Assembly: GCF_028368995.1 (NCBI RefSeq)
Contig: NZ_JAQNDL010000002.1
Location: forward strand, 927,724 to 991,723
Direction: 5' to 3'
From: Nannocystis bainbridge
Lineage (GTDB): Bacteria; Myxococcota_A; Polyangia; Nannocystales; Nannocystaceae
Length of the DNA stretch: 64,000 nucleotides
The stretch's first letter is position 1, and every line of letters starts with the position of its first letter. The notes under the pieces were generated by a model, which ran no database searches, had not been told where the DNA came from, and worked only from the letters and a program-made list of their open reading frames with translations. Both the position numbers and the translations under genes were made by a program. Shown one piece after another: positions 9,792 to 19,524 of the stretch.

Positions 9792-12700
9792 CCGCCTCCG
9801 AGCAGGGCGGAGCCGGTCCAGCGGCGGATCCCCGGCACCGACTCGAGCGCCGCGCCGGCGTCGACGAGCTCGGCGAGCCAGCGACGCGCGAGCCGGGGCG
9901 CCGGGTCGCCGCCGTGCGTGGTAGCGATCGCGTCGAGCAGCCCGCGTTCACGCGCCGCCCGGTCGCCGTCGGCGTCGCGGATCCGCAGCCACGGCACGAT
10001 CCGGGCCACGAGGTCGGCGGCGTCGGCATCGTCGACGCAGTGGCGCAGGTGGGCCGGCACGCCGCGCACCACCACCGCGTCGTCGCCGAACACGTCGAGG
10101 TCGACGCCGAGGCCGAGCAGCTCGGCGCGCGCGGCCTGGATCAGCGCGACGTCGGCGGTCGGGCGCTGGACCACCGCCGGCGACAGCAGGCCCTGCACGG
10201 CGACGGCGCGGCGGCCGACCAGGTCGCGCTGCAGGCGGAGATAGACCAGGTGCGAGCGGACCCGCCGGAGGTCGACGGCCAGCAGCGCGTCGCGGTCGGC
10301 GAACACGGCCACCGGGCCCGGGAGGCAGGCGAGCAGGGCAGGGATGTCGGGCCGCGCGGTGGCGGCGCTGGCCTGTCCTCCGGGACCGGACTGTTCGCGC
10401 ATGTCTCGCGGGACAGGTGCGTCGCCGGGCAGCAGCGCCAGCGAGGCCTCGCGCTCGGGCTCGGCCGGGCGCGGGGCGGCGCCATCGGGCCGCAGCGCGG
10501 CGGCGGCCTCCATCATCGAGCGCTTGTGGCGGTCGTAGCCGTGGTCGAGCGCGCGCGTGCTCAGGCGGTAGGCGCCGGGGCGCCGCTCGTCGGCCGCGGG
10601 CGCGGGCGCCGGCGCCGGGTCGGGCTGACGCTCGGACCAGCGCAGCAGCGGATCGGCGCTGGCGCGCAAGTCGGGTGGGAACTCGCCGTCGGCCCGCTCG
10701 ATCCACGCGGCGGCGCGGTCGCGGGCCGGGTCGAGCTCGCCGACGGCGCCGGCGCGCGCCAGCCAGGCGAGGTCGTCGGGGGACATGTCCCCGGGGACAG
10801 GCACCTCGGGCCGCTCGCGGGCGGGACCGGTGCCCGAGGACATGTCCTGCGGGACAGGCGAGCGGAGCAGGGTGGGGCCGGCCGCGGGCGACATGTCCTC
10901 GGGGACAGGACGTGGGCTGGCCGAGGGCGCGGGGCTCGCGGATGGGTCCTCGGCGGGTCGAGCGGCTTGGCTACCCGAGGTTCGGGCAGCGACCGGATCG
11001 GCATCACCGGGGGTCGCTTGCTCGCGGTCCTGATCGGACCCGAATGGCATGTCCTGAGAGACATGTCCGAACGATCCGGGCCGAAGGGACATGTCCTCGG
11101 TGCCAGGTCGACCCGGGCCTGGCGCGGGCTCGCGGGACGAGTGCCGGGCGGCATCCGGATCGGCCAGGTCGAGGTCCCAGCCGGCGTCGCCCGTCGGCGC
11201 CGCCACGGTCGGCCCGGCGCCGGTCCGTCGCGCCGGCTCGGGGGCGGACGTGGCGAGCGCGGTCTCGACGAGCGGGCGGCGGGTGGCGTCGACCGAGGCC
11301 TCGGCGCGGCTCAGCCAGGCCTCGGCCTCGGCGCGGCGCCCGGCCGCCGCGGCTGCCGCTGCCTGCTGGGCGCGGCGGACGGCGGGGCCGGGCGCGTCGG
11401 ACTCGAGGTCGTCGGCGCGACGCGGCGAGCTCGAAGACGTCTCGTCGCCAGCAGGAGCGCCGTCGTGGGCGTGCGTGGCCCTCGGAGCACCCGCGGAGAC
11501 GTCGCGGCTCGCGTCGTCCCGCTGCGAGCGCGGGGGATCGCCCTCGTCGTCCGGGTCGTCGTCCTGCTCCTCCGGCGTCTCGCCGGCGTGCGGGCGCGCG
11601 GGGCGACGGCGCGGGTGTCCAGCGCCTTGTGCCTCGTCCTCGCGCGGGTCGCCGACGCGGACCGGCGCGAAGCCGATCGGGATCGCGCCGCCGCGGCCGG
11701 GGGGCACGCCGGTCGCGCGCGGGGTCTCGCTCGCGGCTGGCGCATCGGACATGTTCGTAGCGACCTGTCCCGAAAGACCGGCGAGTTCGCCGGCCCACGG
11801 CGCGGCGGCCACGGCGGCGGCGAGGATCCGGCGCACGGCCGCGTAGACCTGCTGCGGCTCGCTGAAGCGGACCTCGGCCTTTTGCGGGTGGACGTTGACG
11901 TCGACGGCGCCGCTGGGCGGCTCGACGAACAGGCAGGCCGAGGGGGCCTCTCCACCGAGGCCGTAGGCCTGGGTGAGGATCTGCGCCAGGCTGCGCTCCC
12001 GCACCACGCGCTGGCGGGTGATGAGGTAGGGGCTGCCGCGACCGCGGGCGGCGGCGGTCGGGTGGGGCAGGAAGGCTTCGACGCGGATGCCGTCGTCCTC
12101 GCCGCGGAAGGCGAAGAACGGGCCGCCGACGCGGCGCTCGAGCACCTGGGCGACGCGGCCCTCGCGGGTGGTCCGCGGCAAGTTGAGCAGCTCGCGCTTG
12201 CCGTGGCGCAGGGTGAAGTGGACGCCCGGGTGGACGATGGCGAGGCGCAGCAGGGTGTCGCTGCAGTGGCCGACCTCGGTCGCCTCGGCGCGCATGAACT
12301 TGCGCCGGGCGGGCAGGTTGGCGAACAGCGCGTGCACGTCGATCTGGGTCCCGACCGGCATGCCGGCCGGGGTGAGGACGGGGGCCTCGCCAGGGATCCC
12401 GTGCAGGTGCACGCCGACGGCCGCGCCGGGCTGGCGGCTGCGCAGGTCGACGCGCGCGACCGCGGCGACGCTGGCGAGCGCCTCGCCGCGGAAGCCGAGA
12501 GTGACGATGTCGGCGATGTCGGCCGCGTGCCGCAGCTTGCTGGTGGCGTGGCGGGTGACGGCGAGCAGGAGGTCGTCAGGGTGGATCCCGCGGCCGTTGT
12601 CGCGGACGGAGATCCGGGCCATGCCGCCGTCCTCGAGCTCGACGTCGACGCGGGTCGCGCCGGCGTCGAGGCTGTTGTCGACCAGCTCCTTGATGACCGA

Positions 12701-12793
12701 GGCGGGCCGCTCGACGACCTCGCCGGCGGCGATCTGGTCGATCACCAGGGCGCCGAGCACGGCGATCCGTCCGGAGGGCGCGGGCGAATTCAC
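9788..12793 (-). CDS. mutL: DNA mismatch repair protein MutL with a very long repeat-containing linker
   Basis: Couples MutS mismatch recognition to downstream repair. 1001 aa, against about 600-650 usual. The N-terminal GHKL ATPase (~1-345) has IAAGEVVERPASVIKELVDN, DNGRGI, TSKL and GFRGEALASV. The C-terminal dimerisation domain lies at ~800-1001. The ~450-residue linker is Pro/Ala/Arg/Glu-rich and contains many in-frame copies of the dispersed palindrome, read as PVPEDMS, PVPQDMSSGTG and similar. At the place where endonuclease-type MutL has DQHA(x)2E(x)4E I see DLRRVRSHLVYLRLQ, so the nuclease motif appears absent. Start is GTG. It is first in the mutL-miaA-accA unit. Confidence 0.95.
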   Translation of the reverse strand: MNSPAPSGRIAVLGALVIDQIAAGEVVERPASVIKELVDNSLDAGATRVDVELEDGGMARISVRDNGRGIHPDDLLLAVTRHATSKLRHAADIADIVTLGFRGEALASVAAVARVDLRSRQPGAAVGVHLHGIPGEAPVLTPAGMPVGTQIDVHALFANLPARRKFMRAEATEVGHCSDTLLRLAIVHPGVHFTLRHGKRELLNLPRTTREGRVAQVLERRVGGPFFAFRGEDDGIRVEAFLPHPTAAARGRGSPYLITRQRVVRERSLAQILTQAYGLGGEAPSACLFVEPPSGAVDVNVHPQKAEVRFSEPQQVYAAVRRILAAAVAAAPWAGELAGLSGQVATNMSDAPAASETPRATGVPPGRGGAIPIGFAPVRVGDPREDEAQGAGHPRRRPARPHAGETPEEQDDDPDDEGDPPRSQRDDASRDVSAGAPRATHAHDGAPAGDETSSSSPRRADDLESDAPGPAVRRAQQAAAAAAAGRRAEAEAWLSRAEASVDATRRPLVETALATSAPEPARRTGAGPTVAAPTGDAGWDLDLADPDAARHSSREPAPGPGRPGTEDMSLRPGSFGHVSQDMPFGSDQDREQATPGDADPVAARTSGSQAARPAEDPSASPAPSASPRPVPEDMSPAAGPTLLRSPVPQDMSSGTGPARERPEVPVPGDMSPDDLAWLARAGAVGELDPARDRAAAWIERADGEFPPDLRASADPLLRWSERQPDPAPAPAPAADERRPGAYRLSTRALDHGYDRHKRSMMEAAAALRPDGAAPRPAEPEREASLALLPGDAPVPRDMREQSGPGGQASAATARPDIPALLACLPGPVAVFADRDALLAVDLRRVRSHLVYLRLQRDLVGRRAVAVQGLLSPAVVQRPTADVALIQAARAELLGLGVDLDVFGDDAVVVRGVPAHLRHCVDDADAADLVARIVPWLRIRDADGDRAARERGLLDAIATTHGGDPAPRLARRWLAELVDAGAALESVPGIRRWTGSALLGGG
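10372..11778. repeat. Dispersed palindrome copies inside the mutL linker
   Basis: At least seven copies lie within the coding sequence: 10372-10389 and 10400-10417 (CATGTCTCGCGGGACAGG), 10781-10800 (GGACATGTCCCCGGGGACAG), 10838-10858, 10890-10909, 11046-11068 (GGCATGTCCTGAGAGACATG), 11086-11100, and a degenerate one at 11746-11778. They cluster at the two ends and the middle of the linker, and none lies in the ATPase domain. Each is read without breaking the frame. Most are hybrids with one GGACATGTCC arm and one CTGTCCC/GGGACAG arm. Confidence 0.88.
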
Positions 12794-12901
12794 GCGGGTT
12801 AGTTAGGCCGACCGGAGGCCGCCGCGCAAGGCCCCCGCGCGGGCGCGCCCACCGCGGGGCCGGCAGCGATAGGGTCGGGGACCACCCCCGAGGCATCTGC
12901 G

Positions 12902-13186
12902 ATGGATCTCCGCGCGTTCTTTACGACCTTCGGTCTCGTGTTCCTCGCCGAGCTGGGCGACAAGACCCAGCTCACCACCATGAGCATGGCGGCGTCGAGC
13001 GGCCGCCGCTGGCTGGTGTTCGCCGCGTCGGCGCTGGCGCTGGTGCTGTCGAGCCTCGTCGCGGTGCTGGCCGGCGAGTGGCTGCGCACCCGCGTCGAGC
13101 CGGTGATGATCGAGCGCGTCGCCGGGGCGCTGTTCGTGATCCTCGGCGGCTGGATGCTGGCGGCCACGTTCGTGGCCAAGACCTGA
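12902..13186 (+). CDS. UPF0016/GDT1-family small membrane protein (single-repeat form)
   Basis: 94 aa with three hydrophobic helices and the family signature ELGDKTQLTTM (E-x-G-D-K-T, residues ~16-26) in the first helix. UPF0016 proteins (Gdt1, TMEM165, MneA) are Mn2+/Ca2+ transporters usually built from two such repeats in about 190-200 residues. This gene encodes one repeat only, so it would have to work as a homodimer or with a second half encoded elsewhere. It is divergent from mutL, with 108 bp between starts and no clear promoter that I can identify. The gene stop lies 44 bp from the stop of the convergent cyclase gene. Confidence 0.85.
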   Translation: MDLRAFFTTFGLVFLAELGDKTQLTTMSMAASSGRRWLVFAASALALVLSSLVAVLAGEWLRTRVEPVMIERVAGALFVILGGWMLAATFVAKT

Positions 13187-13230
13187 GGCGCGGGCGACCG
13201 CGAGTCGCCCGCCTCGAACCGCGGCGCGGA

Positions 13231-14115
<885 letters not shown>

Positions 14116-14400
14116 AAGCCCGCGGCAGTCCTCGAGGGGGCCCCCCTCTGCGGCGGTCAAATTACCAGAGCCGGGCAACGACGCGGAGCGCGAGGGGTGA
14201 TTCTGGTGCGACGCAGTCTGGAGATGTAGGCTCGTTATGGCGCCCTCGGGCCTGCACCCCCCGTCTCAGGTCACGTCGTGTAAGTGACCGAAATGAAAGG
14301 GTTATTGAGCCGATGTGGCGGCCGGCGCGCGGGCTCCGTAGCCGTCGTGATCCGGCGAAATTTTGCCGAGCCCGCAGGGGCGCTGCTATGACCAGCCGAC

Positions 14401-15963
14401 ATGTCGGCCCCCAACACCCGACTCAGCGGTCTCGGCGCGCTCTTCTTCGTCGGCACTCTCGGCGCCATCGCATTCTACGTGCAGCGCCAGGAGGTCCCGG
14501 AGACGCACGACGTGGTGCGGACCGCGGCGACGGGGACGCAGGCGGCGCCAGAGGAGGCGCCGGTGGCCGCGTTGCCGTGGCAGGACCGGCTCGACCTCAC
14601 GGCCGTGACGCCCGCCCCGCTCGGGGCCGACGCGCCGGCGCCGACCCGGGCGGCGAAGACCGCGGATCCGGATTTCCCGACGCTGGCCACCGATTTGGCG
14701 CGCACGCGCCTGGTCCAGGAGCTGAGCGACGGCCACCGGATCCTCTACACGCTCGATCCGGTGCTTCAGGACGCGGCGCTGCAGATCTTCCGCAACCGCG
14801 AGGTGCCATACGCGGCCGCGGTGGTGCTCGACGTGCGCGACAACGCGGTGCTCGCGCTGGCCGGCCACTCGAGCATGGACCCCGAGGTCGACCCGCTCGA
14901 GATCGTGACCACGGCCTGGGCGCCGGCGGCGTCGACGTTCAAGCTGGTGACCGCGGCGTCGCTGCTGGCCAACAAGCACGTCAACAACAAGACGCGGGTG
15001 TGCTTCAGCGGCGGCCTCCACGGCATCACCGACGACCTGCTGCTCGACGACCCGCGCCGCGACGAGCGCTGCGACGACCTCGGCGGGGCCGTCGCGCACA
15101 GCCACAACGTCGTGATCGCCAAGCTCGCGCTCAAGCACCTCAGCGCCGACGCGCTGCAGGCGACGGTGCGCTCGTTCAAGTTCGACAGCGACATCCCGTT
15201 CGAATTCCCGGTCGAGCGCTCGCCGGCGCTGATCCCGGCCGACGCCAAGGAGCGGGCCAAGGTCGCGGCCGGGTTCTGGCACGTCGACATGAGCCCGCTG
15301 CACGGGGCGCTGCTCGCCAGCGTGTTCGCGCGCGACGGCGTGTACCAGGCGCCGCACGTCATCTCGCAGGTGCTCGGGCCCGACGGCACCGACCGCACGC
15401 CGTCGCTGCCGAAGACCGAGCGCGTGCTGACGAAGGACGTCGCCGAGGCGGTCGGCGCGATGATGGTGCGCACCACCACCGAGGGCACCGCGCGCGCGAG
15501 CTTCGTCGACCGTCAGGGCACCTCGTACATCGCCGACGTGCAGGTCGCCGGCAAGACCGGCAGCCTCACCGGCAAGCGCGCCCCGGGCCTCAACTACAAC
15601 TGGTTCGTCGGCTACGCGCCGGCCGACCGCCCGGAGATCGCGTTCGCGGTGCTCCTCGCCAACGAGCCGAAGTGGCAGATCAAGGCCCACTACGCGGCGC
15701 GTCGGCTGGTCCAGATCTACGCCCAGCGGCGCGACGCGATCGCCGAGCACCGCGTCGCCAAGCTGACGAAGAAGGGCGTCGAGCTGCCGGTCGAGGGCAA
15801 GAAGCCGGCGCCCGCGACGAGCCCGAGCAAGCCCGCGCCGGCCGACGCCGTGGCCGCGCGCAAGCCCCCGGCCACTCGTCAGGACCCTGACGCGCTGCCG
15901 CCGGTGCCCGGTCCTGTCGCAAGGCCGCAGGCCGCGAGCGGCAAGGCGCCGAGCGGCGTCTGA
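14401..15963 (+). CDS. Penicillin-binding-protein-type transpeptidase
   Basis: 520 aa. One N-terminal membrane anchor (~10-27) and a Pro/Ala-rich linker are followed by a transpeptidase domain (~100-440) with all three penicilloyl-serine motifs: STFKL (SxxK, ~179-183), SHN (SxN, ~236) and KTGS (~384). It should cross-link peptidoglycan in the periplasm and bind beta-lactams. No glycosyltransferase domain and no typical class B dimerisation domain is present, so the exact subgroup is unclear. The C terminus is Pro/Ala/Lys-rich. The start is tight against an upstream ATG in another frame; ATG 14401 gives the membrane anchor. Confidence 0.85.
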   Translation: MSAPNTRLSGLGALFFVGTLGAIAFYVQRQEVPETHDVVRTAATGTQAAPEEAPVAALPWQDRLDLTAVTPAPLGADAPAPTRAAKTADPDFPTLATDLARTRLVQELSDGHRILYTLDPVLQDAALQIFRNREVPYAAAVVLDVRDNAVLALAGHSSMDPEVDPLEIVTTAWAPAASTFKLVTAASLLANKHVNNKTRVCFSGGLHGITDDLLLDDPRRDERCDDLGGAVAHSHNVVIAKLALKHLSADALQATVRSFKFDSDIPFEFPVERSPALIPADAKERAKVAAGFWHVDMSPLHGALLASVFARDGVYQAPHVISQVLGPDGTDRTPSLPKTERVLTKDVAEAVGAMMVRTTTEGTARASFVDRQGTSYIADVQVAGKTGSLTGKRAPGLNYNWFVGYAPADRPEIAFAVLLANEPKWQIKAHYAARRLVQIYAQRRDAIAEHRVAKLTKKGVELPVEGKKPAPATSPSKPAPADAVAARKPPATRQDPDALPPVPGPVARPQAASGKAPSGV

Positions 15964-16068
15964 GGGCGCGGCCGCGTGCACCCTTGCGCGCCCGCCCGCC
16001 GCGCCGGAAGATGAGCGCGTGCGAGTCAGCGCCGTCGCCGTCCCCCGCGCGTCTCGCAAGTGTCGCTC

Positions 16069-16094
16069 AGGACATGTCCGATGGGCCATGTCCC
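16069..16094. repeat. Dispersed inverted repeat containing a probable start codon
   Basis: AGGACATGTCC, a GATG spacer and GGCCATGTCCCT, an imperfect copy of the family. The ATG at 16088-16090 in its right arm is the best start for the downstream TPR/envelope protein because a signal peptide begins exactly there. Confidence 0.7.
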
Positions 16095-17236
16095 TCGGGC
16101 TAGGTCTCTCGATCTGGCTCTCGGGACAGCCGGCGATCGCGGCCCCGGCGGCGCCGGCGACCGCGGCGCGGGCGGCGTTCGAGGCCGGCGCCAAGGCGTT
16201 CGCCGCCGGCGACTACGAGCGCGCGCTGGCGGAGTTCGAGCGGGCGATGGCGCTGCGGCCGTCGCCGAAGATCCACTACAACATCGGCGTGTGTCGCCAG
16301 CAGTTGATGCTCGCGGCCCAGGAGCGGGGCGATGTCGCGGCCGAGTCGCTGCACGCGGCCGCGGCGGTCGAGGCGTACAAGGCGTACCTGCGCGAGGTGC
16401 CGGACGCGGACGATCGCGGCGAGGTCGAGGCGACGATCCGCGATCTCGGCGGGACGCCGCAATTTCAGCTCAAACCCCTCCCATCGCCGCGCGGCGAGGG
16501 GACACCTGTCGGACGCGAGGACGCGGCGACGTCACCCGCACCTGTCCCCGAGTCGCCGCCGGTGCCTGTCCCCGATCCGTCGCCCGTGGCTCCACTGCCG
16601 TCCGGGGCGGACGCGCGCGAGTCGACGCCGCCGCCGGCCGCAGTAACACCGTTGTTCCGCGGTCGCGTCGGCGCGACCTTCGGACTTAACGGTCAACCGC
16701 AAGTCGGCACGTCGCGGCTCGACGGCGCGGTGCAGGGCTTCGCGATGGCGCGGCTCGGCGGCTTCCTCGGCGCGCGACGTCGGGTCTACATCGGCGGCGC
16801 CGGCTTGCTCGCGGGGGCCGCCGTGACGGCGAACGACAAGCTCGCCCTGCACATGCAAGCGGTGCTGCTCGACCTCGAGTACGCGCATCCGGTCGGTCGT
16901 GCGCGGCGCTTCGAGATCGTTGGCGGCGGGTTCCTCGTCCTCGCGCGCGAGGCTCTGCGGATCCGCGCGGAGGGGCAACGTCCGGTGTGTGCGGCGCATT
17001 CCAGCGGAGGCCTCGTCAGCCAGCGGGGCGGGGCGGGCGCGGGTGGACGGGTCGGTTTCCACGTGCTACTTGGAGCGCGCAAAAACCACGAGCTCGGCGT
17101 GCGACTCTCCTCCGCAATTCTCGGCTTTGGACAGGGCACGGCGGCCGCCGGCTGCGAGCCGTCGTTCTCCCAGCTCGATGTCCCGAGAGCCAGGTGGCTC
17201 GTCCTCGTCGACTCGGGTTACTCGTTCCGATTCTAG
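16088..17236 (+). CDS. TPR-containing secreted/envelope protein
   Basis: About 382 aa from ATG 16088. MSLGLGLSIWLSG and a following Ala-rich stretch form a plausible signal peptide (~1-20). One or two TPR units (~25-125; FAAGDYERALAEFERAMAL) are followed by a Pro-rich linker (~140-195) and a C-terminal domain (~200-382) of alternating Gly/aromatic segments ending in Phe (GYSFRF), which resembles an outer-membrane beta-barrel. The frame is open back to GTG 16019, but that extension would read through a palindrome copy and spoil the signal peptide. Role unknown; such TPR-barrel proteins are common in myxobacteria. Confidence 0.7.
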   Translation: MSLGLGLSIWLSGQPAIAAPAAPATAARAAFEAGAKAFAAGDYERALAEFERAMALRPSPKIHYNIGVCRQQLMLAAQERGDVAAESLHAAAAVEAYKAYLREVPDADDRGEVEATIRDLGGTPQFQLKPLPSPRGEGTPVGREDAATSPAPVPESPPVPVPDPSPVAPLPSGADARESTPPPAAVTPLFRGRVGATFGLNGQPQVGTSRLDGAVQGFAMARLGGFLGARRRVYIGGAGLLAGAAVTANDKLALHMQAVLLDLEYAHPVGRARRFEIVGGGFLVLAREALRIRAEGQRPVCAAHSSGGLVSQRGGAGAGGRVGFHVLLGARKNHELGVRLSSAILGFGQGTAAAGCEPSFSQLDVPRARWLVLVDSGYSFRF

Positions 17237-17287
17237 GTCGAACATGGTGTGTACCCCGCGACAGCGTGGCGCCCGGAGGCGGCACGC

Positions 17288-18724
17288 ATGACTGCCTCCG
17301 GCGCTGGACAGTTCTACAGCTGGCTCGAAGAGGCCGTGCCGCGCGCGGGCAGTCAGCGCTCGCTCGACAGTCAGGACACGACGCTCAGCCGCCGCGGGCT
17401 CATCATCCGCGCCGACAAGCGGGCGCGCGAGCTGGTCGGCCTCAAGATCGGGGCCGGCGACGTGGTCGCCCTCAGCATGGGCAACGTGGCCGAGTTCGTG
17501 ATCCTGCTGCTCGCGGTCAGCAAGCTCGGCGCGATCGCTATGCCCATCGATCCGGCCAACGGCGATCGCAGCCTGCTCGCGGCGGCGCGACGGATCCCGA
17601 TCCGCGCCGTGCTCCGGCGCCCGCGCGGGCTCGAGAACTCGCCGCTCGAGTACCCCGAGGGCTACGTGCTGCACTCGCGGCGCAAGCTCAGCGGGTCGCT
17701 GCTCGAGGTCGACGTGCTCGAGCCGCCGTCCGACCTGCGCTCGGCTGTCCCCGGGGACACGGAGTTCGTGCTCGAGGCCGTGAGCCCCAACGGGGCCGTG
17801 CACGACATCTTCCGCAGCGGCGCGCACCTGAAGTGGATCGGCGAGACGGCAGCGGCGCGGCTCGAGCTCGGCGCCGGGACCCACCTCGCCTGCTCGCAGG
17901 CGTTCACCAGCCCGCGCTTCTTCGACGCGGTGGTGCTCGGCTGGCTGGCCTCCGAGGCGCGCCTGGCCATGGCCGACAACCCGACGCTCGAGTCGGTGCT
18001 GCCGCCGCCCGGCACCTACGAGCGGCTGGTGGTCGTCGACCTCCTCTATTCGCTGCAACGCACCGCGCGCGCGATCAAGGCCGCGGGGGCCGAGCGCGAG
18101 CTGCTGGCCGTGATTCCCCAGGCCACGATCGCGACCTCGCACGGCAAGCTGCTCAAGCAAGTGTTCGGCGCGCCGCCGGTGCAGCTGCTGTGCCTCGAGG
18201 AGATCGGGATCCTCGGCACCCGCGTGATGGCCCGCGGCGAGCGCTTCGAGCCGTCGCCCGGCGTCGAGCTGCGCCCCGGCAAGGCCGGCGACGGCGGCCA
18301 CGAGGTGCTCGCGCGCTCGCCTCACCCGGTGCGCACGCGCCCGCTGCTGGCCGCAGGTGAGCCCGGCGGTCCGGTCGCCGGCGAGACCGCGTGGATCCAC
18401 ACCGGCTACGCCGGCCACTTCGGCGCCGCCGGCTCGCTCGGCGAGGTACCTGGCCGCACGGACAGCCTCGTCAACCTCGAGGGCCGGCGCGCCAGCCTGC
18501 GCAGCATCGAGGCCGCGATGCGCAAGCACCGGCGGATCACCGAGGCCGAGGCCGAGGTCGACTACGACGTCGACGGCAACCCGTTCGTCCACCTGCGCTA
18601 CCGCGCCACCGGCTCGACCGGCCTCGACGACCTCGAGGAGTTCATGGTCGCCGAGCTGCCGCCGTACCTGGTCCCGCGCGAGCACACGCGCATCGACCCG
18701 CCGCCTCCGGAAGACGAGAACTGA
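17288..18724 (+). CDS. ANL-superfamily (AMP-binding-like) protein lacking the canonical P-loop
   Basis: About 478 aa from ATG 17288. It has the outline of an adenylate-forming enzyme: an early block (GDVVALSMGNVAEFVILLLA, ~57-76) matching the substrate-entry region, and a late GRTDSLVNLEGRRAS with a small C-terminal domain ending in ELPPYLVPREH, as in acyl-CoA synthetases. The Ser/Thr/Gly-rich phosphate loop that should follow the central domain is absent; SPNGAVHDIF stands there instead, and the usual YGxTE and catalytic Lys blocks are not clear. It may be catalytically altered or a non-enzymatic relative. The palindrome TGTCCCCGGGGACA is read in frame near 17746. Confidence 0.65.
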   Translation: MTASGAGQFYSWLEEAVPRAGSQRSLDSQDTTLSRRGLIIRADKRARELVGLKIGAGDVVALSMGNVAEFVILLLAVSKLGAIAMPIDPANGDRSLLAAARRIPIRAVLRRPRGLENSPLEYPEGYVLHSRRKLSGSLLEVDVLEPPSDLRSAVPGDTEFVLEAVSPNGAVHDIFRSGAHLKWIGETAAARLELGAGTHLACSQAFTSPRFFDAVVLGWLASEARLAMADNPTLESVLPPPGTYERLVVVDLLYSLQRTARAIKAAGAERELLAVIPQATIATSHGKLLKQVFGAPPVQLLCLEEIGILGTRVMARGERFEPSPGVELRPGKAGDGGHEVLARSPHPVRTRPLLAAGEPGGPVAGETAWIHTGYAGHFGAAGSLGEVPGRTDSLVNLEGRRASLRSIEAAMRKHRRITEAEAEVDYDVDGNPFVHLRYRATGSTGLDDLEEFMVAELPPYLVPREHTRIDPPPPEDEN

Positions 18725-18756
18725 GCGGCCCGCGAGGGCGGTGCCCTGAATGGCTT

Positions 18757-18786
18757 CGAGGACATGTCCTGCAGGACATGTCCTCG
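18757..18786. repeat. Perfect 30-bp palindrome, tandem GGACATGTCC arms
   Basis: CGAGGACATGTCCTG (18757-18771) is followed directly by its exact reverse complement (18772-18786), so the whole 30 bp is a perfect palindrome. It lies midway between the stops of two convergent genes (18724 and 18852), where it could form a hairpin in either transcript. It is the most symmetric copy of the family in the window. Confidence 0.95.
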
Positions 18787-18851
18787 AGTGCTTCGTGTCG
18801 ACGGCTCGACCTGGCGCGCGCGTGTCGGCGCTCGCTCCGAGGCCTGCAGGA

Positions 18852-19496
18852 TCAGCCGGCGACCGGCAGGACCTTCTCGATCGCCGTCGTCACCTCGGGC
18901 GCCAGCGGATCGATCGGCGACTCGAAGCGGGCGACCACGCGGCCCGTCGGGTCGATCAGGAACTTGGTGAAGTTCCACTTCACTTCGCCGCGGATCCCCT
19001 CGGGCGTCTCTTCGGTCAGTGTCTTGTAGATCGGCGCGATCTCGGGCCCCTTCGCGTGGACCTTGTTCATCATCGGGAAATCGATCGCGTACTTGCTGGC
19101 GACGAAGTCCTTGATCTGCGTGGCGTCGCCCGGCTCCTGGCCGCCGAAGTCGTTGGACGGGAAGCCGAGGACCACCAGGCCGCGATCCTTGTAGCGGCCG
19201 TACAGCTCCTGCAGCTTGGCGTACTGCGGCGTGAAGCCGCACTCCGAGGCGGTGTTGACGACCAGGATCGCCTTGCCGCGGAGCTCCGAGAATTTTTGCT
19301 GGCTGCCGTCGAGCGCCTCGACCGTATGGTCGATGACCGGGCTCTCGGCGGCCGGGCTCGGCTTGGCCTCGGCGGGGGCGGCGGGCGCGGCCTTGGCGAC
19401 CTCGGCCTGGGCCGGCTTCGCGGGGGTGGAGGACGAGTCGCAGGCGGCGGCGACCAGGGCGAGGAGCGCGAGCGAGCGGAGCATGGGCGGCAGCAT
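18852..19496 (-). CDS. Glutathione peroxidase-family lipoprotein
   Basis: About 214 aa. A signal peptide with a lipobox (LLALVAAAC, Cys near residue 19) is followed by an Ala/Pro/Glu linker (~22-55). The peroxidase domain (~60-210) contains NTASECGFTPQY with a Cys in place of selenocysteine, FPSNDFGGQEP and KWNFTKFLID, giving the Cys/Gln/Trp site. The usual FPCNQF block reads FPSNDF and no later Cys is present, so this looks like a one-Cys enzyme. It should reduce peroxides at the cell envelope. ATG 19496 or 19484 both give the lipoprotein signal. It is divergent from the HD gene, with starts only 28 bp apart. Confidence 0.9.
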   Translation of the reverse strand: MLPPMLRSLALLALVAAACDSSSTPAKPAQAEVAKAAPAAPAEAKPSPAAESPVIDHTVEALDGSQQKFSELRGKAILVVNTASECGFTPQYAKLQELYGRYKDRGLVVLGFPSNDFGGQEPGDATQIKDFVASKYAIDFPMMNKVHAKGPEIAPIYKTLTEETPEGIRGEVKWNFTKFLIDPTGRVVARFESPIDPLAPEVTTAIEKVLPVAG

Positions 19497-19524
19497 AGCG
19501 GAGGCGTGCGCTAAAGTGAGGGCC

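Noticed and set aside
9707..12802. A 1031-codon open frame opposite mutL, and similar very long antisense frames opposite valS (49185-52493) and the PEGA kinase (43686-46814).
   Set aside because: Their products are Arg/Ala/Gly/Asp-rich without motifs, and the opposite strand carries well-conserved genes. High GC keeps such frames open by chance.
14116..14400. Search for a tRNA or riboswitch in the divergent gap.
   Set aside because: No cloverleaf or conserved aptamer pattern is visible by eye.
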